64,000 nt of DNA from NCBI RefSeq assembly GCF_019375555.1, contig NZ_JAHXDN010000003.1, positions 434,001 to 498,000 on the forward strand. Direction: 5' to 3'. The notes below the pieces were generated by a model that was not told the DNA's origin, did not search any database, and saw only the letters and a program-made list of their open reading frames with translations. The position numbers and the translations under genes are program-made. Shown here one piece after another: positions 43,944 through 53,444 of this stretch; the stretch's first letter is position 1; every line of letters starts with the position of its first letter. This stretch comes from Roseobacter insulae (GTDB lineage: Bacteria; Pseudomonadota; Alphaproteobacteria; Rhodobacterales; Rhodobacteraceae).

Positions 43944-44324
43944 TCAGGCTGCCGTTGTGAAGGCTGACGGAATGTCCCAGCCTTCGGTGATTTTCCCTGC
44001 GACGATGCGCCAGACAACCGCGACATCAAGGGCAATCGGCGCCCCGTCGAACGTCAGGGTGTCGCGGGCGTGAACCACCACCAGTTCATCACCAAAAGGC
44101 GTCGCGGAAATCGGCGCTACCCTGAACGTGCCGCCGGTTTTTGCGGCAATGATCCCGAAGAAGTTTCTGAGCCCGTCAACGCCGGCGTAGTCTCCCGCAA
44201 CATCCGGCAGTTTAGGGTTGAAATAGTGCCAGACAAAATCATCCGAAAACAGGTGTGCCGAGGCGCTCACGTCGCGCACATCGAGCTTTGACAGCAAGGT
44301 GAGGTTTGGGTGGTCTTGCGTCAT
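43944..44324 (-). CDS. SnoaL/NTF2-like small protein
   Basis: The product has 126 residues and forms a single NTF2-like cone fold: LDVRDVSASAHLFSDDFVWHYF (read in part), the GVDGLRNFFGIIAAKTGGTF helix-turn, and VVWRIVAGKITEGWDIPS at the end. Such proteins are isomerases, dehydratases or binding proteins; no catalytic assignment is possible. It begins with ATG 44324 behind an AAAGGG site. Its upstream region carries an FNR-type box with an excellent -10, so expression under low oxygen or nitrogen oxides is predicted. The stretch between its stop and the pseudogene (43824-43943) has no recognisable feature. Confidence 0.75.
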   Translation of the reverse strand: MTQDHPNLTLLSKLDVRDVSASAHLFSDDFVWHYFNPKLPDVAGDYAGVDGLRNFFGIIAAKTGGTFRVAPISATPFGDELVVVHARDTLTFDGAPIALDVAVVWRIVAGKITEGWDIPSAFTTAA

Positions 44325-44367
44325 CTTGGCCCTTTGTCGATCCCGCCATCAAAGGCATGGTGACGCG

Positions 44368-44409
44368 ATGATAGGGCTGTTGCCTGCCGCTCTCCTTGAT
44401 TTGGGTCAA
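44368..44409 (-). promoter_or_regulatory. FNR/Dnr-type class II promoter of the SnoaL-like gene
   Basis: Read on the minus strand, TTGAC-CCAA-ATCAA (44409-44396) is followed by a -10 TATCAT (44373-44368). The predicted +1 is at 44361, which puts the box centre at exactly -41.5. The leader is 37 nt with an AAAGGG ribosome site. Both the box and the -10 are close to consensus. Confidence 0.62.
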
Positions 44410-44565
44410 CGACTTGCAAGAGGGCCGTCGCAGGTCAGGGTCCGGCTGGCATCTCCTGAGCGCTGGCCTCCGACACATGTCGGCAGATTGGCGTTTCGGA
44501 TCGCCCTGCCGGCGTTAACCCGTTCCTGGCAAACCCGACCGTCCGTTGCGTTAACCCGGCACGCG

Positions 44566-44620
44566 GTGCCGGATCGGTGCACAGGTGGTGTACAGGCTGT
44601 GCACGGGCGGTGCCGCGTGA
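44566..44620. repeat. Phased 11-bp repeat array in the non-coding region beyond gyrA
   Basis: Five consecutive 11-mers each begin GTG: GTGCCGGATCG, GTGCACAGGTG, GTGTACAGGCT, GTGCACGGGCG and GTGCCGCGTGA. Units 2-4 share GTGYACRGG. Within them GTGCACAG (44577-44584) and CTGTGCAC (44597-44604) form an 8-bp inverted repeat. Three copies of GCGTTAACC flank the array (near 44515, 44552 and 44641). The rest of the 378-nt gap 44325-44702 holds the FNR-type promoter and nothing else I recognise. Confidence 0.5.
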
Positions 44621-44702
44621 TTTGCACTGATTTTAAGGCGTTAACCTGCGATTCGCCCGGATCGCTCCCACGCTGCCACCGCGCGTTGCCAGATATCGCG
44701 GC

Positions 44703-47450
44703 TCAGGTCTCGGCGGCGTCCACCTCCGCGTCGCCCTGATCCGCGATCCAGGCCACGCTCACGACCTCTTCGCCCTTGCCGGTGTCAAAGACTTTCACCC
44801 CGCCCGCAGACCGGGACCGGAAGGAAATGCCTTCGACCGGCACCCGGATCGACTGGCCCTTGGACGTGGCCAGCATGATCTGATCATCCATTTCCACAGG
44901 GAAGGAGGCGACGAGCGCGCCGCCGCGCATCGCCTTGTCCATCGCCTGAACCCCCATGCCGCCGCGTCCCCGCACCGGGTAATCGTGGCTTGAGCTGAGC
45001 TTGCCGGAACCGCTGGACGTCAGCGTCAGGATCAGGTTTTCCGCCGCCGACATCTCGGCATAACGCTGTTGGCTGATGGTGGCATTGGCGTCGGTGCCTT
45101 CTTCTTCGACCGCCTCCGCGTCATCCGCCAGACCGGCCATCGCGCGGCGCATCTTGAGGTAGGCCGCCCGTTCGTCCGGGCTGGCATCGAAATGGCGGAT
45201 GACCGACATCGACACGACCTTATCTTCGCCGGTCAGCCGGACGCCCCGCACCCCTACGGAACTGCGTGAATTGAACACCCGCACATCGGTCGAGGGGAAG
45301 CGGATCGCACGACCGGACGCCGTCACCAGCATCACGTCATCATCGGGAGAGGCAATCCGTGCGTTGATCAGTGTGGTCTGTGCATGTTCATCCTCGAACT
45401 TCATCGCAATCTTGCCGTTGGATTTCACATTTGTGAAGTCGCTCAAGGCGTTACGGCGCACAGTTCCGGCAGAGGTGGCAAAGACGATCTGCAGTTCCGA
45501 CCAGTCTTTCTCGTCCCGGTCAATCGGCAGGATCGCCGCGATGGAGACGCCCGTGGGGATCGGCAGGATGTTGACGATCGCCTTGCCCTTGGAGGTGCGC
45601 CCACCCTGCGGCAGACGCCATGTCTTGAGCTTGTAGGCCATGCCGTCCGTGGTGAAGAACAACAGCTGCGTATGCGTGTTGGCGACAAAGAGGGTCGTGA
45701 CCACGTCCTCTTCTTTCGTCTGCATGCCTGCCAGCCCCTTGCCACCGCGGCGCTGGCTGCGGAAATCGGCCAGAGGCGTGCGCTTGATGTAGCCGCCGCT
45801 TGTCACCGTCACAACCATGTCTTCGCGCGCGATGAGGTCTTCATCCTCCATGTCGCCTGACCAGTCGACAATCTCGGTGCGGCGCGGCACGGCGAAGAGA
45901 TCGCGCACCTCGCGCAACTCATCCGCGATGATCCCCATGATCCGCTCACGCGAGCCGAGAATTTCAAGGTATTCCTTGATCTTACCGGCCAGTTCTTCGA
46001 GCTCGTCAGTGACTTCCTTCACCCCGATCTGGGTGAGCCGCTGGAGGCGCAGTTCCAGAATGGCACGGGCTTGCGTCTCGCTCAGGTTGTAGGTGCCATC
46101 GTCATTGGCAGTGTGGGTGGGGTCGTCGATCAGCGCGATGTAGGGCAGGATGTCCTGCGCGGGCCAGCGGCGGGTCATCAGCTTCTCGCGCGCTTCCGCC
46201 GCATCCGCCGATGCACGAATGCTGGCGACAATTTCGTCGATATTCGTAACCGCCACGGCCAGACCGCACAACACATGGCTGCGTTCACGCGCCTTGCGCA
46301 GCAGATAGGCCGTGCGCCGCGCCACCACATCTTCGCGGAAGTCTATGAAATACGTGAGGAATTTGCGCAGCGTAAGCTGTTCCGGCCGACCACCGTTCAG
46401 CGCCAGCATGTTGCAGCCGAAGTACGTCTGCATCGGGGTGAACCGGTAAAGCTGGTTCATCACCACCTCTGCCGTTGCATCGCGTTTCAGTTCGACCACA
46501 ACGCGCACGCCGTTGCGGTCGGATTCGTCCTGAACATGGGCGATGCCTTCGATCTTCTTCTCGCGCACCTGCTCCGCGATCTTCTCGATCATCGTGGCCT
46601 TGTTCACCTGATAGGGGATCTCGTCGACGATGATGGCCCAACGATCCTTGCGGATTTCCTCCACACGGGTTTTCGCACGGATGATGACGCTGCCGCGGCC
46701 CTCCAGATAGGCTTTGCGCGCGCCGGTACGGCCCAGCATGATGCCACCGGTGGGAAAGTCCGGGCCGGGGACATAGTCGATCAGCTGCTCGGACGTCAGA
46801 TCCGGCTCGTCGATCAGGGCGAGCGTCGCGTTAACCACTTCGCCAAGGTTATGTGGTGGAATATTCGTGGCCATCCCGACGGCGATACCACCCGCGCCAT
46901 TGACCAGCATGTTGGGGAAGCGGGCGGGGAGCACGGTCGGCTCCTGCTGCTTGCCATCGTAATTGTCCTGAAAATCGACCGTGTCCTTGTCGATATCCGC
47001 CAGCAGATAGGCGGCGGGCTTATCCATCCGCACCTCGGTATAGCGCATCGCGGCGGGGTTATCACCGTCCATCGAGCCGAAATTGCCCTGACCATCCAGC
47101 AGCGGCAGTGACATCGAGAAATCCTGCGCCATCCGCACCAATGCGTCGTAAATCGCGGAATCTCCGTGCGGGTGATACTGGCCCATCACATCACCCACCG
47201 GACGGGCGGATTTGCGATACGCCTTGTCGTGGGTGTTGCCGGTTTCATGCATCGCAAAAAGGATGCGGCGGTGCACGGGCTTCAGACCATCACGCAGATC
47301 CGGGATCGCGCGGCTGACGATGACGGACATCGCGTAATCGAGATACGACGTGCGCATCTCGTGTTCGATGGTGACTGACGGGCCGTCGTATTCCGGACGT
47401 TCCGGTGTTATTTCATCATCGTTATCAGGGGGTTGTGGTGTGTCGCTCAC
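44703..47450 (-). CDS. gyrA: DNA gyrase subunit A
   Basis: The product has 915 residues. The breakage-reunion domain has the catalytic tyrosine in AAMRYTEVR and the quinolone-determining region [17 protein letters not shown]. There the serine and aspartate equivalent to E. coli Ser83 and Asp87 are unchanged, so no target-site resistance is seen. The C-terminal DNA-wrapping domain contains the GyrA-box SQRRGGKG and ends in an acidic tail. GyrA with GyrB introduces negative supercoils. The start is a GTG at 47450. A 190-nt AT-rich region with no other feature separates it from the divergent usg gene and probably carries both promoters. Confidence 0.97.
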   Translation of the reverse strand: MSDTPQPPDNDDEITPERPEYDGPSVTIEHEMRTSYLDYAMSVIVSRAIPDLRDGLKPVHRRILFAMHETGNTHDKAYRKSARPVGDVMGQYHPHGDSAIYDALVRMAQDFSMSLPLLDGQGNFGSMDGDNPAAMRYTEVRMDKPAAYLLADIDKDTVDFQDNYDGKQQEPTVLPARFPNMLVNGAGGIAVGMATNIPPHNLGEVVNATLALIDEPDLTSEQLIDYVPGPDFPTGGIMLGRTGARKAYLEGRGSVIIRAKTRVEEIRKDRWAIIVDEIPYQVNKATMIEKIAEQVREKKIEGIAHVQDESDRNGVRVVVELKRDATAEVVMNQLYRFTPMQTYFGCNMLALNGGRPEQLTLRKFLTYFIDFREDVVARRTAYLLRKARERSHVLCGLAVAVTNIDEIVASIRASADAAEAREKLMTRRWPAQDILPYIALIDDPTHTANDDGTYNLSETQARAILELRLQRLTQIGVKEVTDELEELAGKIKEYLEILGSRERIMGIIADELREVRDLFAVPRRTEIVDWSGDMEDEDLIAREDMVVTVTSGGYIKRTPLADFRSQRRGGKGLAGMQTKEEDVVTTLFVANTHTQLLFFTTDGMAYKLKTWRLPQGGRTSKGKAIVNILPIPTGVSIAAILPIDRDEKDWSELQIVFATSAGTVRRNALSDFTNVKSNGKIAMKFEDEHAQTTLINARIASPDDDVMLVTASGRAIRFPSTDVRVFNSRSSVGVRGVRLTGEDKVVSMSVIRHFDASPDERAAYLKMRRAMAGLADDAEAVEEEGTDANATISQQRYAEMSAAENLILTLTSSGSGKLSSSHDYPVRGRGGMGVQAMDKAMRGGALVASFPVEMDDQIMLATSKGQSIRVPVEGISFRSRSAGGVKVFDTGKGEEVVSVAWIADQGDAEVDAAET

Positions 47451-47640
47451 GTGGTCTGCCCGTTTTTGCCGCAGGGTCTATATATTGTGGAATGACCATA
47501 TCAGAGGGTGCATATAAGGTGCAATCCCTCACAGTTAACACATTTGGCAGCCAGCAAATTCAAGTGATAGTATGTTGTTTTCATTGAAAAGTAATTTCGA
47601 CGTGGCATTCTGGTGGTGAGAAGCAGTCAAGAGGTTCAAA

Positions 47641-47910
47641 ATGCCCAACTCAGAAACGGAATTGATGCTGAAAGGTTACGGCCTGACGACAGCGGAATTC
47701 TTTTACCACATGCCGGACTATACCCATGTTCTGAACACCTTCGTCTGGCAGGAGTACGATATTGCGCCCGATCATCCCAAGCTCTTTGAATTCGTTGAAT
47801 TCTGGCAGTCGGAAATCGAAGGGCCCCTGCACTCCGTGCGGTTCACGCACCGCAAGCTGATTGGCCCCGGGGAATGGCGCAACGTGCGGGGCGAATTCGC
47901 CCTGCACTGA
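47641..47910 (+). CDS. usg: Usg family protein
   Basis: The product has 89 residues and matches the alphaproteobacterial Usg family along its whole length: LMLKGYGLTTAEFFYHMPDY (read in part), TFVWQEYDIAPDHPKLFEF, FWQSEIEGPLHSVRFTHRKL and the short tail GEWRNVRGEF. The biochemical role is unknown; the name comes from its position upstream of genes such as trpF in some bacteria. It has an AAGAGG ribosome site 6 nt before the ATG. It is divergent from gyrA and convergent with the radical SAM gene, from which 11 nt separate it. Confidence 0.85.
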   Translation: MPNSETELMLKGYGLTTAEFFYHMPDYTHVLNTFVWQEYDIAPDHPKLFEFVEFWQSEIEGPLHSVRFTHRKLIGPGEWRNVRGEFALH

Positions 47911-47921
47911 CTGCGAAACGG

Positions 47922-48869
47922 TCAGGCAGAACAGCTCGCGCCGCCCAGAACGCAGAACTTCGCGCAATGCGGATGGTTGAGCGAGACGTCCTTTTCGGCC
48001 TGCTCAAGCGTGGCGCCCAGTTCGAACTCAGGTGTGTAGGGCAAGAGCGTGCAGGCCAGCACGACCGGGGAGATATCGCCCTTGCGTTTCACCACCATGC
48101 GCGACGATGCACACATCAGCGCGTCGGGCGATTTGTTCAGTATTCCCCAACAGCCGGTGGTGATCTCTGGCACCTCGACAGTCTCGTCCATTTCCGGAAA
48201 AAGAACTGTCATTCCGGGATCTTGCGCATCGATGTCAAAGCCGTGCCTGGCGAAAAAAGCGGCGTAGCCCTGCCGACTTTCCCGGTCGTTTTCGGCCATG
48301 ATCGACCGTCCGGCAACGGCCATCCGGATACCATGGTCGCGCAACCACTTCATGCCGGTCAAAGTCTTCTCAAAAGCGCCTTCGCCACGCTCCGCGTCAT
48401 GCAAAAGGGGGTCGTGATGATCAACCGATACCCGCAAGGTCAGCTTGCCCGGGTAGGTTTCGTTCAGCGCCACCAACCCTTTCTGCATCTCGCTCCGCAT
48501 CATCGGTCGCATGGCATTGGTCAGGATCAGCACCTCATAGCCCCGCGCCAGCGACCGCTCCGCCATTTCAATCATCTCGGGGTTCATGAAAGGCTCCCCA
48601 CCGGTAAAGGCAATTTCCGAGATCGGCCAGTTTCGGTCGTCGATCTGGTTGAGATAATCCGTCACCTCATCCGCGCTGATATACACCAGCCGGTCATTGG
48701 TCGGACTGCTTTCGATGTAACAGTTGAGGCAGGCGATGTTGCACAGTGTGCCCGTGTTGAACCACAGGGTCTTGGGGGAAGAAAGGCTTACCGTCGCCCG
48801 CGCATCGCCCTTGGCAGTGACGGCAGGGTCCAGAAACTTTCCTGCGTTGGCCTGTGCGAGGTCTTTCAT
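47922..48869 (-). CDS. Radical SAM protein with C-terminal cysteine cluster
   Basis: The product has 315 residues. The [4Fe-4S]/SAM motif is CNIACLNC (Cys43, Cys47, Cys50), followed by the GGEP SAM-binding motif in IAFTGGEPFMNPEM and a partial TIM barrel. Towards the C-terminus are cysteines in TTGCWGILN and LMCASSRMV, and a closing HPHCAKFCVLGGASC, which could bind an auxiliary cluster as in SPASM/twitch proteins. The peptide substrate or small-molecule target is unknown and no precursor-peptide-like gene is adjacent. It stands alone between usg and zwf, each in the opposite direction. Confidence 0.85.
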   Translation of the reverse strand: MKDLAQANAGKFLDPAVTAKGDARATVSLSSPKTLWFNTGTLCNIACLNCYIESSPTNDRLVYISADEVTDYLNQIDDRNWPISEIAFTGGEPFMNPEMIEMAERSLARGYEVLILTNAMRPMMRSEMQKGLVALNETYPGKLTLRVSVDHHDPLLHDAERGEGAFEKTLTGMKWLRDHGIRMAVAGRSIMAENDRESRQGYAAFFARHGFDIDAQDPGMTVLFPEMDETVEVPEITTGCWGILNKSPDALMCASSRMVVKRKGDISPVVLACTLLPYTPEFELGATLEQAEKDVSLNHPHCAKFCVLGGASCSA

Positions 48870-48951
48870 GGGCGAGGACGTCCTTTGTTCCGAATTTAGG
48901 TGAATGTGTGCTAGGGGATAGGTAAAGGCAAGAAAACATCTTTTGTTCTAC

Positions 48952-49000
48952 TTGCACGCTCTTGTGAACGGCTTTTATTTTGTTTTTGTTTGCGCTAACA
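48952..49000 (+). promoter_or_regulatory. zwf promoter with LacI-type operator
   Basis: A -35 TTGCAC (48952-48957), 17-18 nt spacer and -10 TTATTT/TATTTT (48975-48981) predict +1 near 48987. Directly at +1 lies TGTTTGCGCTAACA (48987-49000), a 14-bp palindrome with one mismatched pair and the central CG typical of LacI-family operators. In Rhodobacter sphaeroides the LacI-type regulator CceR controls Entner-Doudoroff genes; a homologue is a natural candidate here, by inference. Confidence 0.55.
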
Positions 49001-49043
49001 GGTCCGCACGACGCTTAAACATCGCAACTCAGGATGAACTCAC

Positions 49044-50513
49044 ATGGTTTCGCGCGTTATTCCGGTCGACCCCTTCGATCTAGTGATTTTCGGCGGCACG
49101 GGCGACCTGGCCCGCCGCAAAATCCTGCCGGGACTGTTTCGGCGTTACTGCTCCGGCCAGATGCCCGAGAACGCGCGCATCATCGGGGCGGCACGCAGCG
49201 ATATGGAGGCCCATGATTATGCTGCCCTGGCGGCAGAGGCGATCCAGGAATTCGGCGGCGGCAAAGCCTGCGAAGACGGAACGCTGGAAAAGTTCCTGAC
49301 GTGCCTCGACTACGTCACCATCGACGCGCGCGGCGACAGGGGATGGAGCGAATTGCAGGCGCGCGTGGCTGGCAAAGATCGGATCGAAGCCTTTTATTTC
49401 TCGGTGGCACCCTCGCTCTTTGGCGACCTGGCCGAACGGTTGCAAAGTCATGGCATGGCGGACTCAAAGGCCCGTATCGTTGTCGAAAAACCCTTCGGGC
49501 GCGATCTCGCATCAGCGCAGGCCCTGAACGCCACCCTGGCAAAGTATTTCGACGAGAAACAGATCTACCGGATCGACCACTACCTCGGTAAGGAGACGGT
49601 TCAGAATCTGATGGCCGTGCGGTTCGGCAATATGTTGTTCGAGCCGCTGTGGAACAGCCAGTTTGTCGACCACATCCAGATCACCGTGGCGGAAACCGTC
49701 GGGGTTGGCGGACGTGGGGAATACTACGACAAGTCCGGCGCGATGCGCGACATGGTGCAAAATCACCTGATGCAGCTTTTGTGCCTGATTGCGATGGAAC
49801 CGCCTGCACGGTTCTCTCCCGATGCGGTGCGCGACGAGAAACTGAAAGTCATCCGTGCGCTGGATCCGGTAGAACCGCATCACATCGTCCGCGGCCAGTA
49901 CGACGCGGACCCGGATGATCCCGACGCCATGCCGGACTACCGCACCGCGGTCGACAACCCGAGATCCAAGACAGAAAGCTTTCTGGCGCTGAAGACCCAT
50001 ATTGCAAACTGGCGGTGGGCCGGCACCCCGTTCTATCTGCGCACCGGCAAGCGGCTGTGCGCCCGGTCGTCGGAAATCTCGATCGTGTTCAAGGACACGC
50101 CGCATTCGATCTTTGGCGAAGAGGCAGGGAGGCACCGCAATGTGCTCTCCATCCGTTTGCAACCCAACGAAGGCATCACGCTGGGCGTGACCATCAAGGA
50201 ACCGGGGCCGGGGGGGATGCGTCTGATCGACGTGCCGCTGGACATGAGTTTTGCCGATGCGCTCGGGCCGGACGGTGCAGAACATGTCGATGCCTACGAG
50301 CGTCTGATCATGGATGTGATCCGGGGCAACCAGACCCTGTTCATGCGCGGTGACGAGGTTGAGGCCGCCTGGGCCTGGACCGATCCGATCATCGAAGGCT
50401 GGACAAAGCGCGGCGATGTGCCCAAGCCTTACGACAGCCACGGCGCAGGGCCGGATACCTCCACTCAGCTGATGCGGCGTGATGACCGGGAATGGCGGGA
50501 GATCACACCATGA
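49044..50513 (+). CDS. zwf: Glucose-6-phosphate 1-dehydrogenase
   Basis: The product has 489 residues. The NADP-binding motif FGGTGDLARRKILPGLF is near the N-terminus and the active-site signature RIDHYLGKE, with the catalytic His-Lys, is near 175. FRIQPNEGI-like RLQPNEGITLGV and GDEVEAAWAW occur later, as in other Zwf proteins. It oxidises glucose 6-phosphate to 6-phosphogluconolactone, the entry to the Entner-Doudoroff and pentose phosphate routes. Its stop overlaps pgl by 4 nt, making zwf-pgl-pgi one operon, behind a LacI-type operator. An AGGA site lies 12 nt before the ATG. Confidence 0.95.
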   Translation: MVSRVIPVDPFDLVIFGGTGDLARRKILPGLFRRYCSGQMPENARIIGAARSDMEAHDYAALAAEAIQEFGGGKACEDGTLEKFLTCLDYVTIDARGDRGWSELQARVAGKDRIEAFYFSVAPSLFGDLAERLQSHGMADSKARIVVEKPFGRDLASAQALNATLAKYFDEKQIYRIDHYLGKETVQNLMAVRFGNMLFEPLWNSQFVDHIQITVAETVGVGGRGEYYDKSGAMRDMVQNHLMQLLCLIAMEPPARFSPDAVRDEKLKVIRALDPVEPHHIVRGQYDADPDDPDAMPDYRTAVDNPRSKTESFLALKTHIANWRWAGTPFYLRTGKRLCARSSEISIVFKDTPHSIFGEEAGRHRNVLSIRLQPNEGITLGVTIKEPGPGGMRLIDVPLDMSFADALGPDGAEHVDAYERLIMDVIRGNQTLFMRGDEVEAAWAWTDPIIEGWTKRGDVPKPYDSHGAGPDTSTQLMRRDDREWREITP

Positions 50514-51181
50514 ATTTCATCGAAAACGCAGATCGCGACATGGCGATCATGAATGTGGCGCATGCGCTGACGAGCGATTTGCGCAAGTGCCTGTTGCGGC
50601 ACGAGTTCGCGAGTTTTGCCGTGCCGGGCGGCACCACGCCGGGCCCGGTTTTCGACGCGATGAGTTCGGTCGAAATCGACTGGTCGCGCGTGCACGTGAT
50701 GCTGACAGATGAACGGTGGGTTCCCGAAGACCATGCGCGATCCAACGCCGGGCTGGTGAAATCCCGTTTGCTGACAGGGCATGCCGCAAACGCCCGCTTC
50801 ATCTCCTTTTACCGCGACGGGATGACCGCGCAGGCGGCAGCACCCGATGTCTCGGCGGCCTTGGCCGGGGAGATGCCGATATCGGTGCTGTTGTTGGGGA
50901 TGGGAGCCGATATGCATACCGCCTCTCTCTTCCCGCGGGCACCGGGCTTGAAAGAAGCGATGGCGCGTGATGCCCCGCTGCTCTGTGCTGTCTCGCCGCC
51001 GGACCAGCCGGAAGAGCGTGTCTCTCTCAGTGCACAGGCACTGGACGGTGCGATGGACAAGCATCTGGTGATTTTCGGAGATGACAAACGGGCTGCACTG
51101 GAGCGCGCGATGACCTTGCCCGCGCTTGATGCTCCCATCGGCGCGGTGATCAAGGGAGGAACGGTGCATTGGGCAGCATGA
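50510..51181 (+). CDS. pgl: 6-phosphogluconolactonase
   Basis: The product has 223 residues of the DevB/Pgl type. It has [16 protein letters not shown] (sugar-phosphate loop), [18 protein letters not shown] and the lactonase motif [19 protein letters not shown], where many enzymes have GxGxDGHTAS; here the usual DGH is DMH. The hydrolysis of 6-phosphoglucono-delta-lactone to 6-phosphogluconate links zwf to Edd/Gnd. The ATG at 50510 is set by the ATGA overlap with zwf; six further upstream codons are open but would overlap more deeply. Confidence 0.92.
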   Translation: MNFIENADRDMAIMNVAHALTSDLRKCLLRHEFASFAVPGGTTPGPVFDAMSSVEIDWSRVHVMLTDERWVPEDHARSNAGLVKSRLLTGHAANARFISFYRDGMTAQAAAPDVSAALAGEMPISVLLLGMGADMHTASLFPRAPGLKEAMARDAPLLCAVSPPDQPEERVSLSAQALDGAMDKHLVIFGDDKRAALERAMTLPALDAPIGAVIKGGTVHWAA

Positions 51182-52770
51182 CGCCACATTGGGACAGGCT
51201 GCGGGCGCGTTTTGAGGCGACGCAAGACCGGTCCATCCTGTCGCTTTTCGATCAGCCGGGGCGGGCGACATCCTTCAACGCCCAGGCCGGCGATATGCTC
51301 TTTGACTATTCCAAAACCAATATCGACGCTGACACGCGCAAAGCGCTCTTTACACTGGTGGAGGCCGCAGAAGTCGCGGCAAAGCGCGACGCGATGTTTT
51401 CCGGTGCCCCGATCAATGACACCGAGGGGCGCGCGGTACTGCACACCGCCTTGCGCAATCTCGATGGCGGGCCGGTCCTTGTCGACGGGCAGGATGTCAT
51501 GCCCGGCGTGCGCGATACCCTGGCGCGCATGCGGTCTTATGCCGATCTCGTCCGCAGCGGCCCGATCACGGATGTCGTCAACATCGGCATCGGCGGGTCG
51601 GATCTGGGTCCCGCGATGGCGGTGGCAGCTCTTTCTCCCTATCACGACGGACCAAGGTGCCATTTTGTGTCCAATGTCGACGGGGCCCATATCGCCGATA
51701 CCCTGCGCGGATTGGATGCGAAGACGACGCTGGTGATTGTCGCCTCGAAAACCTTCACGACAATCGAGACCATGACAAATGCGCGCACGGCAAAGGCATG
51801 GATGCAGGAGCACGGCGGAGACGCGGCGTCTCAGTTTGCCGCGCTCAGCACGGCCGAAGACAAGACCCGGGACTTCGGCATTCCGGCAGAACGCGTCTTT
51901 GGTTTCGAGGATTGGGTCGGCGGGCGCTATTCAATGTGGGGGCCGATTGGCCTCTCGCTGATGATTGCCATCGGCCCCGCTGCCTTCGACGCGTTCCTGC
52001 GGGGCGGGCAGGCGATGGATACCCATTTCCGGCAGGCTGATGTGTCCGAAAACCTGCCGATGCTGCTGTCGTTGGTCGGCATCTGGCATGCGCAGGTGTG
52101 TGGCTATGCCAGCCGGGCCGTCCTGCCCTATGATCAACGATTGTCGCGCTTGCCGGACTATTTTCAGCAACTGGAAATGGAATCGAACGGCAAGGGCGTG
52201 CAGATGTCGGGCGCGGTGGTCGACGTCGACAGCGGGCCGATTGTCTGGGGCGCGGCGGGCACCAACGGGCAGCACGCCTTCTACCAGCTGATCCATCAGG
52301 GAACGCGGGTGGTGCCCTGCGAATTCATGATCGCCGCGGACGGGCACGAGCCGGACCTGATGCATCACCACCAATTGCTGGTTGCCAACTGTCTGGCGCA
52401 ATCCGAAGCGCTGATGCGCGGGCGGTCTCTGGACGAGGCCCGCGCGAAAATGGAGGCGGCGGGTTTTACCGGGGAGGAGTTGGAAAGACAGGCGCGCCAC
52501 CGGGTGTTCGCCGGGAACCGCCCATCGGTAACGCTGGCCTATCCGACACTTGATCCCTTTACCCTCGGGCAGATCATCGCGCTCTATGAGCACCGGGTGT
52601 TTGTGGAAGGCGTTATTCTGGGCATCAATTCCTTTGACCAGTGGGGCGTTGAGCTGGGCAAGGAACTGGCGACATCGCTGCAACCGATCGTGGAAGGGGA
52701 GCAGGACGCTTCCGGCAAGGACGGATCGACCAAGGCGCTGGTCGACTTCATTCACCGTCATCAGGCGTGA
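51178..52770 (+). CDS. pgi: Glucose-6-phosphate isomerase
   Basis: The product has 530 residues. Signatures [15 protein letters not shown] and the catalytic segments [11 protein letters not shown] and [16 protein letters not shown] are intact, with [12 protein letters not shown] and [16 protein letters not shown] between them. It interconverts glucose and fructose 6-phosphates, and in organisms that rely on the Entner-Doudoroff pathway it recycles fructose 6-phosphate. ATG 51178 overlaps the pgl stop by 4 nt; a TTG three codons upstream is also open. It is last in the zwf operon and is followed by a hairpin shared with the convergent thioesterase gene. Confidence 0.95.
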   Translation: MTPHWDRLRARFEATQDRSILSLFDQPGRATSFNAQAGDMLFDYSKTNIDADTRKALFTLVEAAEVAAKRDAMFSGAPINDTEGRAVLHTALRNLDGGPVLVDGQDVMPGVRDTLARMRSYADLVRSGPITDVVNIGIGGSDLGPAMAVAALSPYHDGPRCHFVSNVDGAHIADTLRGLDAKTTLVIVASKTFTTIETMTNARTAKAWMQEHGGDAASQFAALSTAEDKTRDFGIPAERVFGFEDWVGGRYSMWGPIGLSLMIAIGPAAFDAFLRGGQAMDTHFRQADVSENLPMLLSLVGIWHAQVCGYASRAVLPYDQRLSRLPDYFQQLEMESNGKGVQMSGAVVDVDSGPIVWGAAGTNGQHAFYQLIHQGTRVVPCEFMIAADGHEPDLMHHHQLLVANCLAQSEALMRGRSLDEARAKMEAAGFTGEELERQARHRVFAGNRPSVTLAYPTLDPFTLGQIIALYEHRVFVEGVILGINSFDQWGVELGKELATSLQPIVEGEQDASGKDGSTKALVDFIHRHQA

Positions 52771-52816
52771 GTGATGGTTGCGGGCGATTCCGCGCTTTGC
52801 GCCGTCATCGGGAGAT

Positions 52817-52843
52817 GCCTGACGATGTGAACCGCCGTCAGGC
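52817..52843. terminator. Inverted repeat between convergent pgi and thioesterase genes
   Basis: GCCTGACG (52817-52824) is a perfect inverted repeat of CGTCAGGC (52836-52843) with an 11-nt loop. It overlaps the thioesterase stop codon and follows pgi by 46 nt. There is no T-run, so termination by this hairpin is only a possibility. Confidence 0.35.
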
Positions 52844-53320
52844 GTCGGGCCGTGCCCCGTCCACGGCGAGAAACCGGCTCTTGACCGGATCGGGGATCGG
52901 AAAACGGGCCGCTCCGTCATGGGTCAGCAGCACCAGCACGCAGTGAAAGGTGGCGCGCAACGTGCCCCCGGACCAGAGCGTCTGGGCCAGTGTGAAGGAT
53001 GTGTTCCGAAATGCCGTGCAGCCACAGGTCACGACGTAATCCTCATCCATCACCATCTCCTGCCGGTAATGAATCTCGCCCGAACGGATAACGATGCGGG
53101 GGTCACCGCCGCTGCCCATGTAGCGCGACAGCCCCCAGTCCTGTGTGTACCGGATACGCAACCGCTCGAACCAATGCATGTAAACGGCGTTGTTCACATG
53201 GTTGAGGACGTCAAGTTCGGAAAACCGCACCCGGTCGGCCATGGCGAGCGGTGCAGGGGGTGTGATGCCCAGATCGGATTGTGCCTCAGCCGAAAGCGGG
53301 GTGTGATAAAGCAAGGTCAT
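52838..53320 (-). CDS. Hotdog-fold acyl-CoA thioesterase
   Basis: The product has 160 residues. The hotdog motif FSELDVLNHVNNAVYMHWFE, with Asp as candidate catalytic residue, places it in the 4-hydroxybenzoyl-CoA thioesterase/YbgC-FadM group. VVTCGCTAFRNTSFTLAQTLW continues the sheet. About 30 N-terminal residues precede the motif, more than in YbgC. It hydrolyses an acyl-CoA; chain length is not readable. It is divergent from the acyl-CoA synthetase at 53445 across about 120 nt in which I see only a small GTGCC/GGCAC hairpin. Confidence 0.8.
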   Translation of the reverse strand: MTLLYHTPLSAEAQSDLGITPPAPLAMADRVRFSELDVLNHVNNAVYMHWFERLRIRYTQDWGLSRYMGSGGDPRIVIRSGEIHYRQEMVMDEDYVVTCGCTAFRNTSFTLAQTLWSGGTLRATFHCVLVLLTHDGAARFPIPDPVKSRFLAVDGARPDA

Positions 53321-53444
53321 GCGGATGCACTACGCGCTGCGGGCTTTTTTGCCAAGGCTTGCCAGAAAGTGCCACAGCAGGCACGGTAGCACCTGCGGTG
53401 GCGCCTGACGCGTATCGAGATCGCAAGACCTGTTGGAGATGCCG

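Noticed and set aside
43488-43967. Plus-strand frames of 115-160 codons over the pseudogene region
   Set aside because: They are antisense to the collinear flavoprotein remnants and have no protein-like pattern.
44299-44739. Plus-strand frame across the non-coding region beyond gyrA
   Set aside because: It starts inside the SnoaL-like gene, runs through the FNR-type promoter and the 11-bp repeats, and shows no ribosome site or protein-like composition.
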